64,000 nucleotides of DNA, taken from the NCBI RefSeq assembly GCF_018122735.1, contig NZ_JAGRRD010000001.1:4116665-4180664 (forward strand), in the 5' to 3' direction. The stretch comes from Azoarcus sp. L1K30 (GTDB lineage: Bacteria; Pseudomonadota; Gammaproteobacteria; Burkholderiales; Rhodocyclaceae). The notes beneath the pieces were generated by a model that had not been told where the DNA came from, ran no database searches, and saw nothing but the letters and a program-made list of their open reading frames with translations. The position numbers were made by a program, and so were the translations under genes. Numbering within the stretch: the stretch's first letter is position 1; each line of letters opens with the position of its first letter. Of this stretch, positions 46,167 to 54,918 are shown piece by piece.

Positions 46167-46490
46167 GTGGCCGTGATGGCTCACTATCTGGTGATGTGGA
46201 TCATGCTGCAGATTTTCGCCATGCCGTTGTTGGCGAGTGCTGTGGGGTTCTCAGTCGGTGCGGCAACGCGATACTGGATGTCCTACTTCAAGATTTTTTC
46301 ACCGGAAGGGGGCGTGTCCGCAACCTTGATAAAGTTCATCGTGGCGATTGGCCTGCAGTTGCTGGCGAATATCGCGTTGCTCGACATTCTCATGCAGGCC
46401 GGGATTGAGTTGTGGATCGCACAGGTGATTGCAACCGTGTCGCTCACCATTCTGAACTATCTTGCCTACCGGCTCTGGGTGTTCCGGTAG
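46167..46490 (+). CDS. GtrA-like flippase family protein (start uncertain)
   Basis: At least 107 aa with four membrane helices and the GtrA ends TRYWMSYFKIF and ILNYLAYRLWVFR. GtrA proteins flip polyprenyl-phosphate sugars. GTG 46167 would cut into the first helix: the reading frame upstream encodes a matching FTLHAVTGVVAVMAHYL and stays open to a TAG at 46089. No ATG, GTG or TTG occurs there, but AGGAG (46084-46088) sits before an ATT codon at 46098. A rare start codon or a start-codon mutation is possible. Confidence 0.7.
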   Translation: MAVMAHYLVMWIMLQIFAMPLLASAVGFSVGAATRYWMSYFKIFSPEGGVSATLIKFIVAIGLQLLANIALLDILMQAGIELWIAQVIATVSLTILNYLAYRLWVFR

Positions 46491-46642
46491 ATGGTTTGCG
46501 AGCGAACGGTGGGGCCGGCATGGCGGACTGCCGATCGGGCCAACATGACTACTATCGTGCTCAGCGGCGTTTCAAACGCTGCAAATACTGCCTTCATCTG
46601 CCCGTTGTGTTGTAGCCGTCCCGGACTAGTCGAGGGGTACCT

Positions 46643-47824
46643 GTGAGTCCAGTCAGTCCGTTTCCGGCCATGCTATCGGTGGTTGTGGCAAGCCTCACGG
46701 CACACGTTCTGGCGCGGCGTTTTGGCAGGCCGGTTGCTCGCGGCCATCTTGCCGCTATCGACGGGCTTCGAGGCTATCTGGCGCTTTTCGTATTTCTTCA
46801 TCATTCGGCGGTCTGGTATTTCTATGTGCGGACGGGACGGTGGGCTGTCCCGCCGTCCAATCTCTATACCCATTTCGGGCAAGGCAGTGTTGCGGTCTTT
46901 TTCATGATTACGGGTTTTCTCTTTTTTACGAAACTCCTCGATGGACGAGAAAGGGGGATCGACTGGAGACGGCTGCTGATCTCGAGAGTCTTGCGATTGA
47001 CGCCAGCCTACGTCTTGTCGATGCTGTTGCTCTTCGGCGTGGTTGCCTATCGATCTGGCGGGACTGTAAACAGCTCTCTTGCTCTGCTTGCCGGTGGAAT
47101 GTTGCAATGGCTCGGGTTCACAATTCTGGGTGCGCCCGACCTGAATGGGGTCGCAGGGACGTCGATTATTGTCGCCGGTGTCACCTGGTCCCTGATTTAT
47201 GAGTGGTTTTTCTATTTCTCACTTCCCTTGCTCGCAATCATGGCTGGGGTGACCGTGCCCCGCATGTATCTTGCCATTGGCTCTCTTGTCGTGGCCTTCT
47301 TTTGCGCACGGTTTAATCTTGATGTGCCGATTCTGTTGCCGTTTCTTGGAGGCATGATCACCTCGCTGCTTGTCAGGTCACGGAGGTTTTGCGGATTTGC
47401 GGCAAGCACGCTGGCGTCAGTGTTGGCGGTTGCGCTACTGATCGTGTGTGTCGTGAATTACCGGTCATCGTATGAGTATGCGTCCATTGCCATGTTGTCT
47501 CTGGTTTTCGCTTTGATCGCAGGTGGAAATTCGTTGTTTGGACTCCTGGTTACGCCTGCAGCCCGGACTCTCGGGGATATGTCGTATGGAATCTATTTGC
47601 TTCACGGCATCTTTCTGTACTTGCTGCTAGGCGGTGTTTTCGGCGGGGGCCAAGCTGCAGAATTCTCACCGGTCACTCACTGGCTGGCGATCGTGGGCAT
47701 CTCTCCGCTACTGGTCTTATGCTGCTTTCTGGTGTTTCATTTTATTGAGTCACCAGCCATGGCAAGAACGGATGGGCTGAGTTCGCGGTTTCGGTCCATC
47801 CGTTCCAAAGGATCACCGTCCTAG
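46643..47824 (+). CDS. Acyltransferase 3 family (OafA-like) membrane protein
   Basis: 393 aa from GTG 46643, with GAGGGG upstream. About ten membrane helices with the family motifs AIDGLRGYLALFVFLHHSA (catalytic His in the first helix region), GQGSVAVFFMITGFLFF, ISRVLRLTPAYVLSM and YGIYLLHGIFLYLLL. OafA-like proteins O-acetylate or otherwise acylate surface polysaccharide. It closes the polysaccharide-modification cluster. Confidence 0.88.
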   Translation: MSPVSPFPAMLSVVVASLTAHVLARRFGRPVARGHLAAIDGLRGYLALFVFLHHSAVWYFYVRTGRWAVPPSNLYTHFGQGSVAVFFMITGFLFFTKLLDGRERGIDWRRLLISRVLRLTPAYVLSMLLLFGVVAYRSGGTVNSSLALLAGGMLQWLGFTILGAPDLNGVAGTSIIVAGVTWSLIYEWFFYFSLPLLAIMAGVTVPRMYLAIGSLVVAFFCARFNLDVPILLPFLGGMITSLLVRSRRFCGFAASTLASVLAVALLIVCVVNYRSSYEYASIAMLSLVFALIAGGNSLFGLLVTPAARTLGDMSYGIYLLHGIFLYLLLGGVFGGGQAAEFSPVTHWLAIVGISPLLVLCCFLVFHFIESPAMARTDGLSSRFRSIRSKGSPS

Positions 47825-47929
47825 TTCAGGGAGATCTCGAACGGGAAGTGGTGTGTTGGATCGTGCGGGTTGGCCAGTGGGCATCCAGCCCGTGAAGGTG
47901 GGAAATGTCCGCTGGCGTGATCGGATCGC

Positions 47930-48808
47930 TCAGCTATCGATCTTGTCCTGGGTCATTGTCTGGAAATCGCTGGCCGCGTGGCGTTCGCGCAATTGGCTCG
48001 ACGGATCGCCCCAGCTGCGGTTGACCATTCGCCCCCGCTGCACCGCAGGGCGCTCGCCAATTTCGTCTGCCCAGCGCTGTACGTTGCCATAGCTCTGGAC
48101 CTGCAGGAACTCGCCGGCGTTATAGAGCAGTCCCTTGGCGAGCGCGCCGTACCAGGGCCAGATCGCGATGTCGGCGATGGTGTAGTCCTCGCCAGCGACA
48201 TATCGACTCCCGGACAGGCGACGGTCGAGCACATCCAGTTGGCGCTTGGCCTCCATCGCGAAGCGGTCGATCGCATATTCGATTTTCACCGGCGCATAGG
48301 CGTAGAAGTGACCGAAGCCACCGCCAAGATAGGGTGCGCTTCCCATCTGCCAGAACAGCCAGGACATGCATTCGGCGCGAGCGGCAACGTCCGTCGGCAG
48401 CAGAGCGCCGAACTTTTCCGCCAGATACATCAGGATCGCACCCGATTCGAACACCCGGACGGGTTGCGGACCACTGCGATCCATCAGCGCCGGAATCTTG
48501 GAGTTCGGGTTCACGTCGACGAAGCCGCTGCCGAACTGATCGCCATCGCTGATGCGAATCATCCAGGCGTCGTACTCTGCCCCGGTGTGTCCCATCGCCA
48601 GGAGTTCTTCGAGCATGATCGTGACCTTGACGCCGTTCGGCGTCGCCATCGAGTAGAGCTGCAGGGGGTGCCGACCCACCGGCAGTTCCTTTTCGTGGGT
48701 AGGTCCAGCAACCGGACGGTTGATGCTGGCGAACTGGCCACCGTTGGCCTTGTTCCAGGTCCAGATAGCGGGGGGCGTGTATGCCGAATCGTTGGGTGAG
48801 TCGCTCAT
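47930..48808 (-). CDS. yghU: Glutathione S-transferase-like disulphide reductase YghU
   Basis: 292 aa from ATG 48808; the longer frame to 48937 is not needed. Family landmarks: WTWNKANGGQFASINRPVAGPTHEKELPVGRHPLQLYSMATPNGVKVTIMLEE, then a thioredoxin-like GST N-domain (VDVNPNSKIPALMD, ESGAILMYLAEKFG) and the all-helical C-domain (YTIADIAIWPWYGAL). YghU is a glutathione-dependent disulphide-bond oxidoreductase. A terminator-like hairpin at 48937-48959 precedes it. Confidence 0.93.
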   Translation of the reverse strand: MSDSPNDSAYTPPAIWTWNKANGGQFASINRPVAGPTHEKELPVGRHPLQLYSMATPNGVKVTIMLEELLAMGHTGAEYDAWMIRISDGDQFGSGFVDVNPNSKIPALMDRSGPQPVRVFESGAILMYLAEKFGALLPTDVAARAECMSWLFWQMGSAPYLGGGFGHFYAYAPVKIEYAIDRFAMEAKRQLDVLDRRLSGSRYVAGEDYTIADIAIWPWYGALAKGLLYNAGEFLQVQSYGNVQRWADEIGERPAVQRGRMVNRSWGDPSSQLRERHAASDFQTMTQDKIDS

Positions 48809-48936
48809 GGGCAGTGGCTCCGAATGGGGGTGTGCTGTGAGGTGTGCTGCAATGGACGAAACGGGGCAGATCACCTGCTGGCGTAGTGTGACTATCGCAC
48901 ATCGATGCAGTTCGCAAGCCAGAGGCAAAAAAGACA

Positions 48937-48959
48937 AGGCCCTCTGTGCAAGAGGGCCT
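48937..48959 (-). terminator. Rho-independent terminator on the minus strand
   Basis: AGGCCCTC/GAGGGCCT, an 8-bp perfect stem with a 7-nt loop; on the minus strand it is followed by TGTCTTTTTT. It ends transcription arriving from the right, and probably belonged to the gene whose 3' tail survives at 49010-49042. Confidence 0.78.
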
Positions 48960-49009
48960 CGGTGATGTGAGCAAGCGCCTGCGCGGGGTGCAGGCCCGTG
49001 CTCGTCAGC

Positions 49010-49042
49010 TCAGACGTTGAACCCGTACCCCAGAGCAGTCAC
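49010..49042 (-). other. Possible 3' tail of an interrupted chromosomal gene
   Basis: On the minus strand ten codons read VTALGYGFNV and a TGA stop, 51 bp before a good minus-strand terminator. The codon just upstream is TAG, at the edge of the CAGTCAC repeat arm. This pattern fits an element inserted near the 3' end of a gene. The gene cannot be identified from ten residues. Confidence 0.4.
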
Positions 49043-49067
49043 CTATGGACATGAATGTAAGTGACTG
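49036..49067. repeat. Att-like inverted repeat at the element edge
   Basis: CAGTCAC (49036-49042) and GTGACTG (49061-49067) form a perfect 7-bp inverted repeat, 9 of 9 with one mismatch if extended outward by two bases, around an 18-bp spacer that includes TATGGACAT. It lies at the border between GC-rich chromosome and the AT-richer recombinase genes. A tyrosine-recombinase attachment site is the natural reading. Confidence 0.5.
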
Positions 49068-49148
49068 TTGTGATGGAGGCTTTTGGGTTGACTGGATGTC
49101 CATAGATCATCGGCGAGTTCGCTCAGTCCTACCGCATTGATGTCCATA
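49044..49148. repeat. Three copies of the nonamer ATGTCCATA
   Basis: ATGTCCATA at 49096-49104 and 49140-49148, and inverted (TATGGACAT) at 49044-49052, within 105 bp of the recombinase cluster's 3' end. Repeated nonamers of this kind often bind recombinase arm domains. Confidence 0.5.
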
Positions 49149-49156
49149 CCCTCGGG

Positions 49157-49579
49157 CTACTTGCGAAGTGGCGTAGGCGGCGGGAGCAACGCTTCGATGC
49201 GTGCCTTCAGAATCGCGTTCTCCTGCAGCAACTCAAGGACCGCACGGTGTGCGCTCGACAGCTGAGACTGCGCGTGATCGCGTTGCTCTTGGAGCCTCCT
49301 GACGGTCGCCTGCAGATCCTCTCTGCGCTGCCTCTGCCTTGAGCGGCGTTCCTTCTGGATCGTTCTCTCGCGGTCAGCGATCTCCACATACGCCTGTATC
49401 TCGAGAATAAGAGCCGGATACCGCTGCTTCCTTAATGCGGTAGGATCAGTTCCGGCCTCCTTCGCAACGTTGTTCTGACTCACCGGAGTGCCGCGCTGAA
49501 GAACCTGAGGCTGGTTAGCTTTCAAGCGTTCAAACGCTGCTCGGAATCGCTGTTCTGCCGATTCAGATTCGGATCGCAT
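49157..49579 (-). CDS. Coiled-coil protein of the recombinase cluster
   Basis: 140 aa. N-terminal helix-turn-helix-like region (VSQNNVAKEAGTDPTALRKQRYPALILEI), then a long charged coiled coil (RERTIQKERRSRQRQRREDLQATVRRLQEQRDHAQSQ...LLQENAILKARIEALLPP). It overlaps the preceding recombinase by 17 nt. Its place and look are like the small third proteins of Tn554 (TnpC) or gamma-mobile-trio (GmtX) modules. Exact family not certain. Confidence 0.7.
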   Translation of the reverse strand: MRSESESAEQRFRAAFERLKANQPQVLQRGTPVSQNNVAKEAGTDPTALRKQRYPALILEIQAYVEIADRERTIQKERRSRQRQRREDLQATVRRLQEQRDHAQSQLSSAHRAVLELLQENAILKARIEALLPPPTPLRK

Positions 49580-51620
49580 CGAGGTAGTTCCTCAGTCCTT
49601 GTCCTTCAGCTTGCAGCGCACGTCGGCGAGGACTGTCTGGTATCGCCGCTTGTTGCAGATGCTCAATGCTCTGGAGTTGCCGCTCGATGGATCGCTGCTT
49701 TAACTTATCAAATACCGCCTCGCGACACGGGGTGCCTCCGTCGCCGCCTGCACATCGCGCGACTGATTCAATCCCGCCGTATTCGCAATGGCCGACCTTG
49801 GTGCAGCCCCCGAGCCGGGTTTCACGAAATGAGATCTCACCTCGTCTTCCAGCATTGACAAGGGCATTAAAGTCGTTGGTGCCAATAATATTGATCACCA
49901 TTTCTTCTTTCTGTTTTTCCCCTGCAGGTGATGCATACCGATCTGTTACGAGCGATTGAATTTGACGAGCCATTACTTCGTATTTGGTCTCTGATAGGAC
50001 ACCGCTTACGTCTTCGTTAAAGCGCAACCGGGTATGGTTGCGTCCATAGTAAGCAGTTTGAAGCAGTGTACGGTGTTTCAGGATTGCTTGAATTGAACTG
50101 TCGCAAAGCAACCCGCTAGCAAACATGTTGACTGCCGAAGTGCGTCGTAGCTGATGATAAGCAAATGGCCAACTTTCTCCTGCTTTGAATTTTCCTCCTT
50201 TACTCAAATTGGGAGTAAGCATGCGTGACTGTTTCAGATCGTCTTCTGTGATGGCGATCTGTTGCCCTTCGAACAGAAGCGGAAATCGTCGTATTATTTG
50301 ACTGTATGTCGCCAGAAGTGGCTTTTTTGAGTAGTCGGACTGTACTACGGGACTCCACGGCTCAAATGCTCGGTGGAGAAGTGCCGGGTTCTCTTGATCG
50401 TAGTTGCTGCAGTTAACTAGCGGATTAGCGGCTGCGCAGCGCATGCGTAGTCTGGCTACTGCGCTCATGGCTTCGACTGCAATGCTGACGCTGGGGCTGG
50501 TTGGCCATCGAGCGTCGCTATCATCATCCGTCTTTGTCGTTTCCCCGCAAATGATCGGAATGCGCCCTACGGTGGGGTCTTCCTCCCAGATAAGACAGTC
50601 GGCTCGTAGTGCGGCAGCTTCCTCGATTCGTTGCAGGGTGAAGTTGGCGATATAGGTTAGAGCTGCATACTGGATAAGAGTCAAGTATCCAGAAAAGGAT
50701 TTGATGCTAGCTTTTTTAATGTCGGGGGCTATCCACTTCGTAAGAGGGCCCTCTATGCCAAATCGTGCTGCGGTGATCGAGAAGTGTCCATGAAACTGCC
50801 GCCCTGTGCGCGCTCCGGATCGTTTATGCCGCTGTTCAGTAAAAGGAAGTAACTTGCTTGTTGGTCCTTTTGACAGTAGTGCTGCCTCAAGAGAGCCGAA
50901 GTTGTGAGCGTAAGCGTTTATGCAGAAGTTGAAGCAGTCTTCGATCTGATGTTTGTATGTCAAAAAGTCTTCGAGACACTCCTTAAGTCGAAAAACCTGG
51001 TACTTCCAGATTCGTGTAGGGATGTAGGCCGTTTGCTCCGGATCTTTTTCGCCACGTCTTTTGATTGCGGTAGCCAGCTTACTAATGCCCGGTTCGTCAA
51101 ATAATGTGAATCCAATCTGATCTTTAGCATATCGAAGCCGATCAAGCTCGACGAGGAGCTTCTGCTGCTCCCGCGGGTGGGCGCACAACTCTGCTACCCC
51201 CTCGAGCAGTTTGGGGTACCGCATTAAGTCACTCGCCAGTATTCCTTTCTGGTCACAAAAAACCATGACACGGCGCAATCGACCAAATCGACTCTTTAGC
51301 GTGCGCCAAGCCTTGTCGCCTCTCGGCCCCCATATAAACCAAGTCGTGATCAGCCTCAGCAGCAGCTGGTTCTGATCCCTGAGAGGTGGCGTAGAGTTCC
51401 CATTGCGCCCGCCTGCGAAGTCTAGCTTAAAGCTCTTGCCTGCCCATGACGAAAAGTCCCACACGCTATCTATCCAACGGGAAAGTGGGTTTCCCTGTGA
51501 GTCCTCGCTAACAACCCAGTCATATGGGGGCGGCCAACTCGGCGGTCGATAACAGTCGTGAGCAGAAGTGATAGGGGATTTTTTGATCTTTAGGCTTAAC
51601 TGAGGGATTGCCGCGTTCAT
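49563..51620 (-). CDS. Large tyrosine recombinase (third of the cluster)
   Basis: 685 aa. The C-terminal half holds a tyrosine-recombinase core: Arg I in TLQRIEEAAALRADCL, H-x-x-R in AYHQLRRTSAVNM, then LKHRTLLQTAYYGR with the second His and a nucleophile Tyr candidate. After it, a cysteine-rich stretch (LGGCTKVGHCEYGG...ARCAGGDGGTPC) looks zinc-binding. The N-terminal ~280 residues are not recognised. Start ATG shares one base with the preceding stop (TGATG type). Composition is clearly AT-richer than the chromosome. Confidence 0.78.
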   Translation of the reverse strand: MNAAIPQLSLKIKKSPITSAHDCYRPPSWPPPYDWVVSEDSQGNPLSRWIDSVWDFSSWAGKSFKLDFAGGRNGNSTPPLRDQNQLLLRLITTWFIWGPRGDKAWRTLKSRFGRLRRVMVFCDQKGILASDLMRYPKLLEGVAELCAHPREQQKLLVELDRLRYAKDQIGFTLFDEPGISKLATAIKRRGEKDPEQTAYIPTRIWKYQVFRLKECLEDFLTYKHQIEDCFNFCINAYAHNFGSLEAALLSKGPTSKLLPFTEQRHKRSGARTGRQFHGHFSITAARFGIEGPLTKWIAPDIKKASIKSFSGYLTLIQYAALTYIANFTLQRIEEAAALRADCLIWEEDPTVGRIPIICGETTKTDDDSDARWPTSPSVSIAVEAMSAVARLRMRCAAANPLVNCSNYDQENPALLHRAFEPWSPVVQSDYSKKPLLATYSQIIRRFPLLFEGQQIAITEDDLKQSRMLTPNLSKGGKFKAGESWPFAYHQLRRTSAVNMFASGLLCDSSIQAILKHRTLLQTAYYGRNHTRLRFNEDVSGVLSETKYEVMARQIQSLVTDRYASPAGEKQKEEMVINIIGTNDFNALVNAGRRGEISFRETRLGGCTKVGHCEYGGIESVARCAGGDGGTPCREAVFDKLKQRSIERQLQSIEHLQQAAIPDSPRRRALQAEGQGLRNYLDAIRI

Positions 51621-53308
51621 CAGTTGCTTTCCTGTGCCTCGATTAGATCATTCCAATCAGGGTGAAAATCACCCTCATCTACGCGCGCATACGCTTCAAC
51701 GGCCCATTCTCGACGCCGTTCGTTTGAGTTTTCAAACCAGCGCAACTTCTCTGTTATTCGGGTCACTGCACGATGCGCTGGTGAATAAGCTTCATCTTGA
51801 TTTGGTGAGATGGTCTTACTAAGCTCGATCATTTTTAGATATCTAAAGCTGGTCAGAGCCCAGACATAATTCTGTGAGTCGACGTCCCGGTGGTCATCGC
51901 ACCAAAGGCATCCCGATGCTCTGGAACAGTCGGCGTGAAATGCTTTGTAGGGTTTCTCCGGCAGACTGTCCGGCTGGCCCGTGCAGTCACCTGGCGCAAC
52001 AGCTATGGTTCTTCTTGAATAGGGGTCGGTTTGTGCCCAGAATCGAGTAGCCTCGATCATCGCGCGTTGTAGACTAGGCCTTTCATACACACCAAGTAAC
52101 GTCGCCTTGGTATGTTGAGCGGCCTCGGCAGTTAAATCCGGATCAGCAGAATTTCGTAAGAGCCAATTGATACGAGTGTTTCGAAGGGTTTTTGGGCCCA
52201 CGAACTGGATTCTCAATTCGTGGCAGATAGCTCTTAGTCGAAACGCTCGGAAGCGCGATTCGCTCCTAGATCCTCCGGGGTGAATGAAAGGAAAAGCGCG
52301 TGTACTGTTTGGAAAGAGTTTTTTTCGCCATTCAAGATAGCGATCAAAGTGTTGGCGGTAGGTCTTGAAGATTTCAAACAAAACGGCGCCGCCGCGACGA
52401 CTCTTATAAGCTCTTACTTGAAAGCCATCTGAGTGGCTCGCGTACGAGAACTGCCTCAGCTCCAGGTTTTGTGCTTGAGTGAGGTTCATCCCTGTTTGAG
52501 CGATGAATATCATTAGTTCCGCCTCGATCCGTAGGTTTGCCAACGGATAGCGCTTTCCTAGGTCTGCCGTATGTTCTACGGTTGGATGAGTTGTCGTTCC
52601 TCCTGCGCGATTAAGAACCTGACCGGTCCTCAGTTTGACTTGAATAGGAAGCGGTGCTTCGAGAACGGTCTGTAGGTTCAAATTGTCACAAATATCTTGA
52701 AGTAGATTTCCAAAATCGAACGTTCGCTCTAGGCTCTGTTTTTCACTTTGTGCGCCTACGGCATTTTTGCGTCGTTTAGGGCTTTGGAGTCCGGTTAGTT
52801 CAATGACATTTGTCTGTCGCTCCAGTGCTCGATCCAGTAGCGTTCCAACGGTGGCACAGTAGATATATGCAGATGTCGCTGATATCGGCTGGTGATCTTT
52901 GTTTTTACTTGTGTTTGCGTAAAGTTTTCTCTTGATGCGGGATCGGTAGGCCAAGGAGTCAGCCCAGGCGCAGTATGTTTCGACAATAGATTCCAGATTG
53001 AGCGCTTTGCCTGCGCGATCTGCCCAGCCGAAGAATATGCGCAGGTGTGCGATCCGTGAGAGTGTTGTTTCTCGGCTTCCTCCGATGGTGAGGTCTGCTT
53101 GAATTTCTTCATGCAGTTTGCGCACTAAATCTACTCGGTCGGGCTGCAGGTCGCCGAGTTGCCCTTGCAAGATCGCCTTGGCGACTTTGTTGCTGTGCGC
53201 GGCTGCGCCGCCTTTATAAAGGAGGATGCTTAGGTCCCATCGTGCTTCTCGCGCTCCGTATTCAAGCGAAGGGAATGTTAAGTCTGGAATATTTAAATCG
53301 TTAAGCAT
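51620..53308 (-). CDS. Degenerate tyrosine recombinase-like protein (second of the cluster)
   Basis: 562 aa from ATG 53308 (the frame extends to 53395 but 53308 leaves an 8-nt overlap with the first gene). Recombinase-like blocks are AQTGMNLTQAQNLEL, where the usual Arg I is Asn; KTLRNTRINWLLR, where the H-x-x-R His is Leu; and AQHTKATLLGVYER with a His and Tyr. A Cys/His cluster (FHADCSRASGCLWCDDHRD) lies near the C-terminus. It probably has a DNA-binding or accessory role rather than full catalysis. Confidence 0.72.
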   Translation of the reverse strand: MLNDLNIPDLTFPSLEYGAREARWDLSILLYKGGAAAHSNKVAKAILQGQLGDLQPDRVDLVRKLHEEIQADLTIGGSRETTLSRIAHLRIFFGWADRAGKALNLESIVETYCAWADSLAYRSRIKRKLYANTSKNKDHQPISATSAYIYCATVGTLLDRALERQTNVIELTGLQSPKRRKNAVGAQSEKQSLERTFDFGNLLQDICDNLNLQTVLEAPLPIQVKLRTGQVLNRAGGTTTHPTVEHTADLGKRYPLANLRIEAELMIFIAQTGMNLTQAQNLELRQFSYASHSDGFQVRAYKSRRGGAVLFEIFKTYRQHFDRYLEWRKKLFPNSTRAFPFIHPGGSRSESRFRAFRLRAICHELRIQFVGPKTLRNTRINWLLRNSADPDLTAEAAQHTKATLLGVYERPSLQRAMIEATRFWAQTDPYSRRTIAVAPGDCTGQPDSLPEKPYKAFHADCSRASGCLWCDDHRDVDSQNYVWALTSFRYLKMIELSKTISPNQDEAYSPAHRAVTRITEKLRWFENSNERRREWAVEAYARVDEGDFHPDWNDLIEAQESN

Positions 53309-54566
53309 CGAGTTGACGCTCGCTTCTGCTGCAAAGGCCTGTGAAAGCGTTGTTGAATGCCGCTGCCAGTTCCTCTTTGGTTCGTGAGGTCTCAATGAAC
53401 TGAATATAGGTCAATGTGGTTCTTTCTTCTTTGTGAAGCATTGCGTCCCTAATGAACCGGATTACGTCAGAAGTGCGGAGCCCCGTGTCTAATAGGAGTT
53501 GCGCGAGCCAGGTTCCGAACGTCGCGCGCGACTGATGAAAATGAAAGCGTTGCAAGAAGTACAGTCCGCGGCCAACTGCTCGCTGACGCATTTCGAGAAT
53601 AAGCCGACTCACCAAATCCGGGGTGTATGGCTTACTTCTCCGAGTGAGGAAAAGACAATCCTTGTGATCTCGATGCGCTTTCGCTTGACGCAGAAGCCGA
53701 GGCGTTGATGATGCATATCGTTTTAGGTCGTCGAGCACTTCCCTGGGCACGATCAGAGACCCTTTGACAGAAAACTTGGTGTCGATACCTGTTCCTGGTC
53801 CTACGGGGAGTAGGAACAGGCCAGGAGTGAAAGGGTCCTCTCGCGCTGTTTCCAGACTGGAAACGGTCAGTGTTGTGACGGTGCCCACTCGCGCGCCTGT
53901 GAAGAAGCCGAATGAGAGCATCAGATGAAGCTCTGCGGTCTCATTTGCCGCCGTATATGCCAGCAGCTGACTCATATGCTCCGCCCGAAGGGGGAGGAGC
54001 CCGTCTTCTAGCCTGAGTCCCAGTCTTGCCCTGTTCGGGATCTTCAGATCAGTCGTGAGACGCACCATGCTTCTCTTGAAGCCTGCTGCATCAAAGTAGG
54101 GGATTACGGCGAGCCGATCTCTCCACATCGGGGCGTGGGCCATAACTAGATCGTGGGAGTCGGCGAATCGGTAGAACTGGATGACGGCGTTCATGCAGTT
54201 CGATGCCGTACTGGGCGCAAGCAGGCCGCTCGCCATATCGTCTATTAGGTGCTTCCTGAACATTCTTAGCACCTGATCCTCCCTGCGGATCGGGAAGTGC
54301 CTCCAGTCTGTCTTCCTGCTCTCCAAGTAGTCCGCGTACCGCTTCAGGTGCTTCATTACCCCTTTCACGGTCTCGGGGGCGTCGACGCGTGTCGCACGAC
54401 GTTGCAGGGCCCATAAATTTGCCTCGTTCCACCCGCTGCCGTCCTCCCAGAAGATTTGCGGTAGATCTTTGAGGGGGCTGTAGTGCTGTTTCTCCCAAGA
54501 CAGTCCTCCTTCTGCATTCAGGTATGCACCGAAGAACTCGTGCTGAATGAACTCAAGGCGGGCCAT
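53301..54566 (-). CDS. Tyrosine recombinase/integrase (first of the cluster)
   Basis: 421 aa. The catalytic set is complete by eye: Arg I in FFTGARVGTVTTL, Lys in TKFSVKGSL, H-x-x-R in FHFHQSRATFGTWL, His in MLHKEERTTLTYIQF and the nucleophile Tyr in the same block. An N-terminal SAM-like core-binding domain is visible around DAPETVKGVMKHLKRYADYLESRK. It is first in a four-gene overlapping operon and probably directs integration and excision of the island. Confidence 0.85.
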   Translation of the reverse strand: MARLEFIQHEFFGAYLNAEGGLSWEKQHYSPLKDLPQIFWEDGSGWNEANLWALQRRATRVDAPETVKGVMKHLKRYADYLESRKTDWRHFPIRREDQVLRMFRKHLIDDMASGLLAPSTASNCMNAVIQFYRFADSHDLVMAHAPMWRDRLAVIPYFDAAGFKRSMVRLTTDLKIPNRARLGLRLEDGLLPLRAEHMSQLLAYTAANETAELHLMLSFGFFTGARVGTVTTLTVSSLETAREDPFTPGLFLLPVGPGTGIDTKFSVKGSLIVPREVLDDLKRYASSTPRLLRQAKAHRDHKDCLFLTRRSKPYTPDLVSRLILEMRQRAVGRGLYFLQRFHFHQSRATFGTWLAQLLLDTGLRTSDVIRFIRDAMLHKEERTTLTYIQFIETSRTKEELAAAFNNAFTGLCSRSERQLDA

Positions 54567-54918
54567 GTCTCGTACGCCCTTACCTAATGCCGGCAGTGGA
54601 GACCTCGGGCGTCCGGGATCGCTCGTTCCCGAGCGCCACGTAGTCGGTGGCGACTCGGGTCTCTGCGGCTAAGGTTCTGAGGCTTGGCGTGCTAGCCCAC
54701 GACTGCTTGTATGGCAAAGACATGGGCTCCCCCTAAGCCTGTAGGATTAAGACCGCTTCCGTTTGCGGCCAAATCGACGCGGCTCAGTCGGGTCGTGGCT
54801 GCCAGAAAACTATAGCACTGCGTATCAAAATGATCTACAGTGCGAATATTTATGCAAAGTAACGGTTTTATTTTTCGTGGTGTATGCTCTACATCATTGA
54901 TCTGACGGCAGAGACTTA
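54567..54918. promoter_or_regulatory. Divergent promoter region between recombinases and defence operon
   Basis: 352 bp, no gene. Its right part is AT-rich. It holds GCACTG (54815-54820) and its complement CAGTGC (54838-54843) 17 bp apart, about 75 bp before the WYL gene start. That is a plausible operator for a BrxR/CapW-type autorepressor. A TATGCT -10-like hexamer lies near 54880. Confidence 0.45.
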
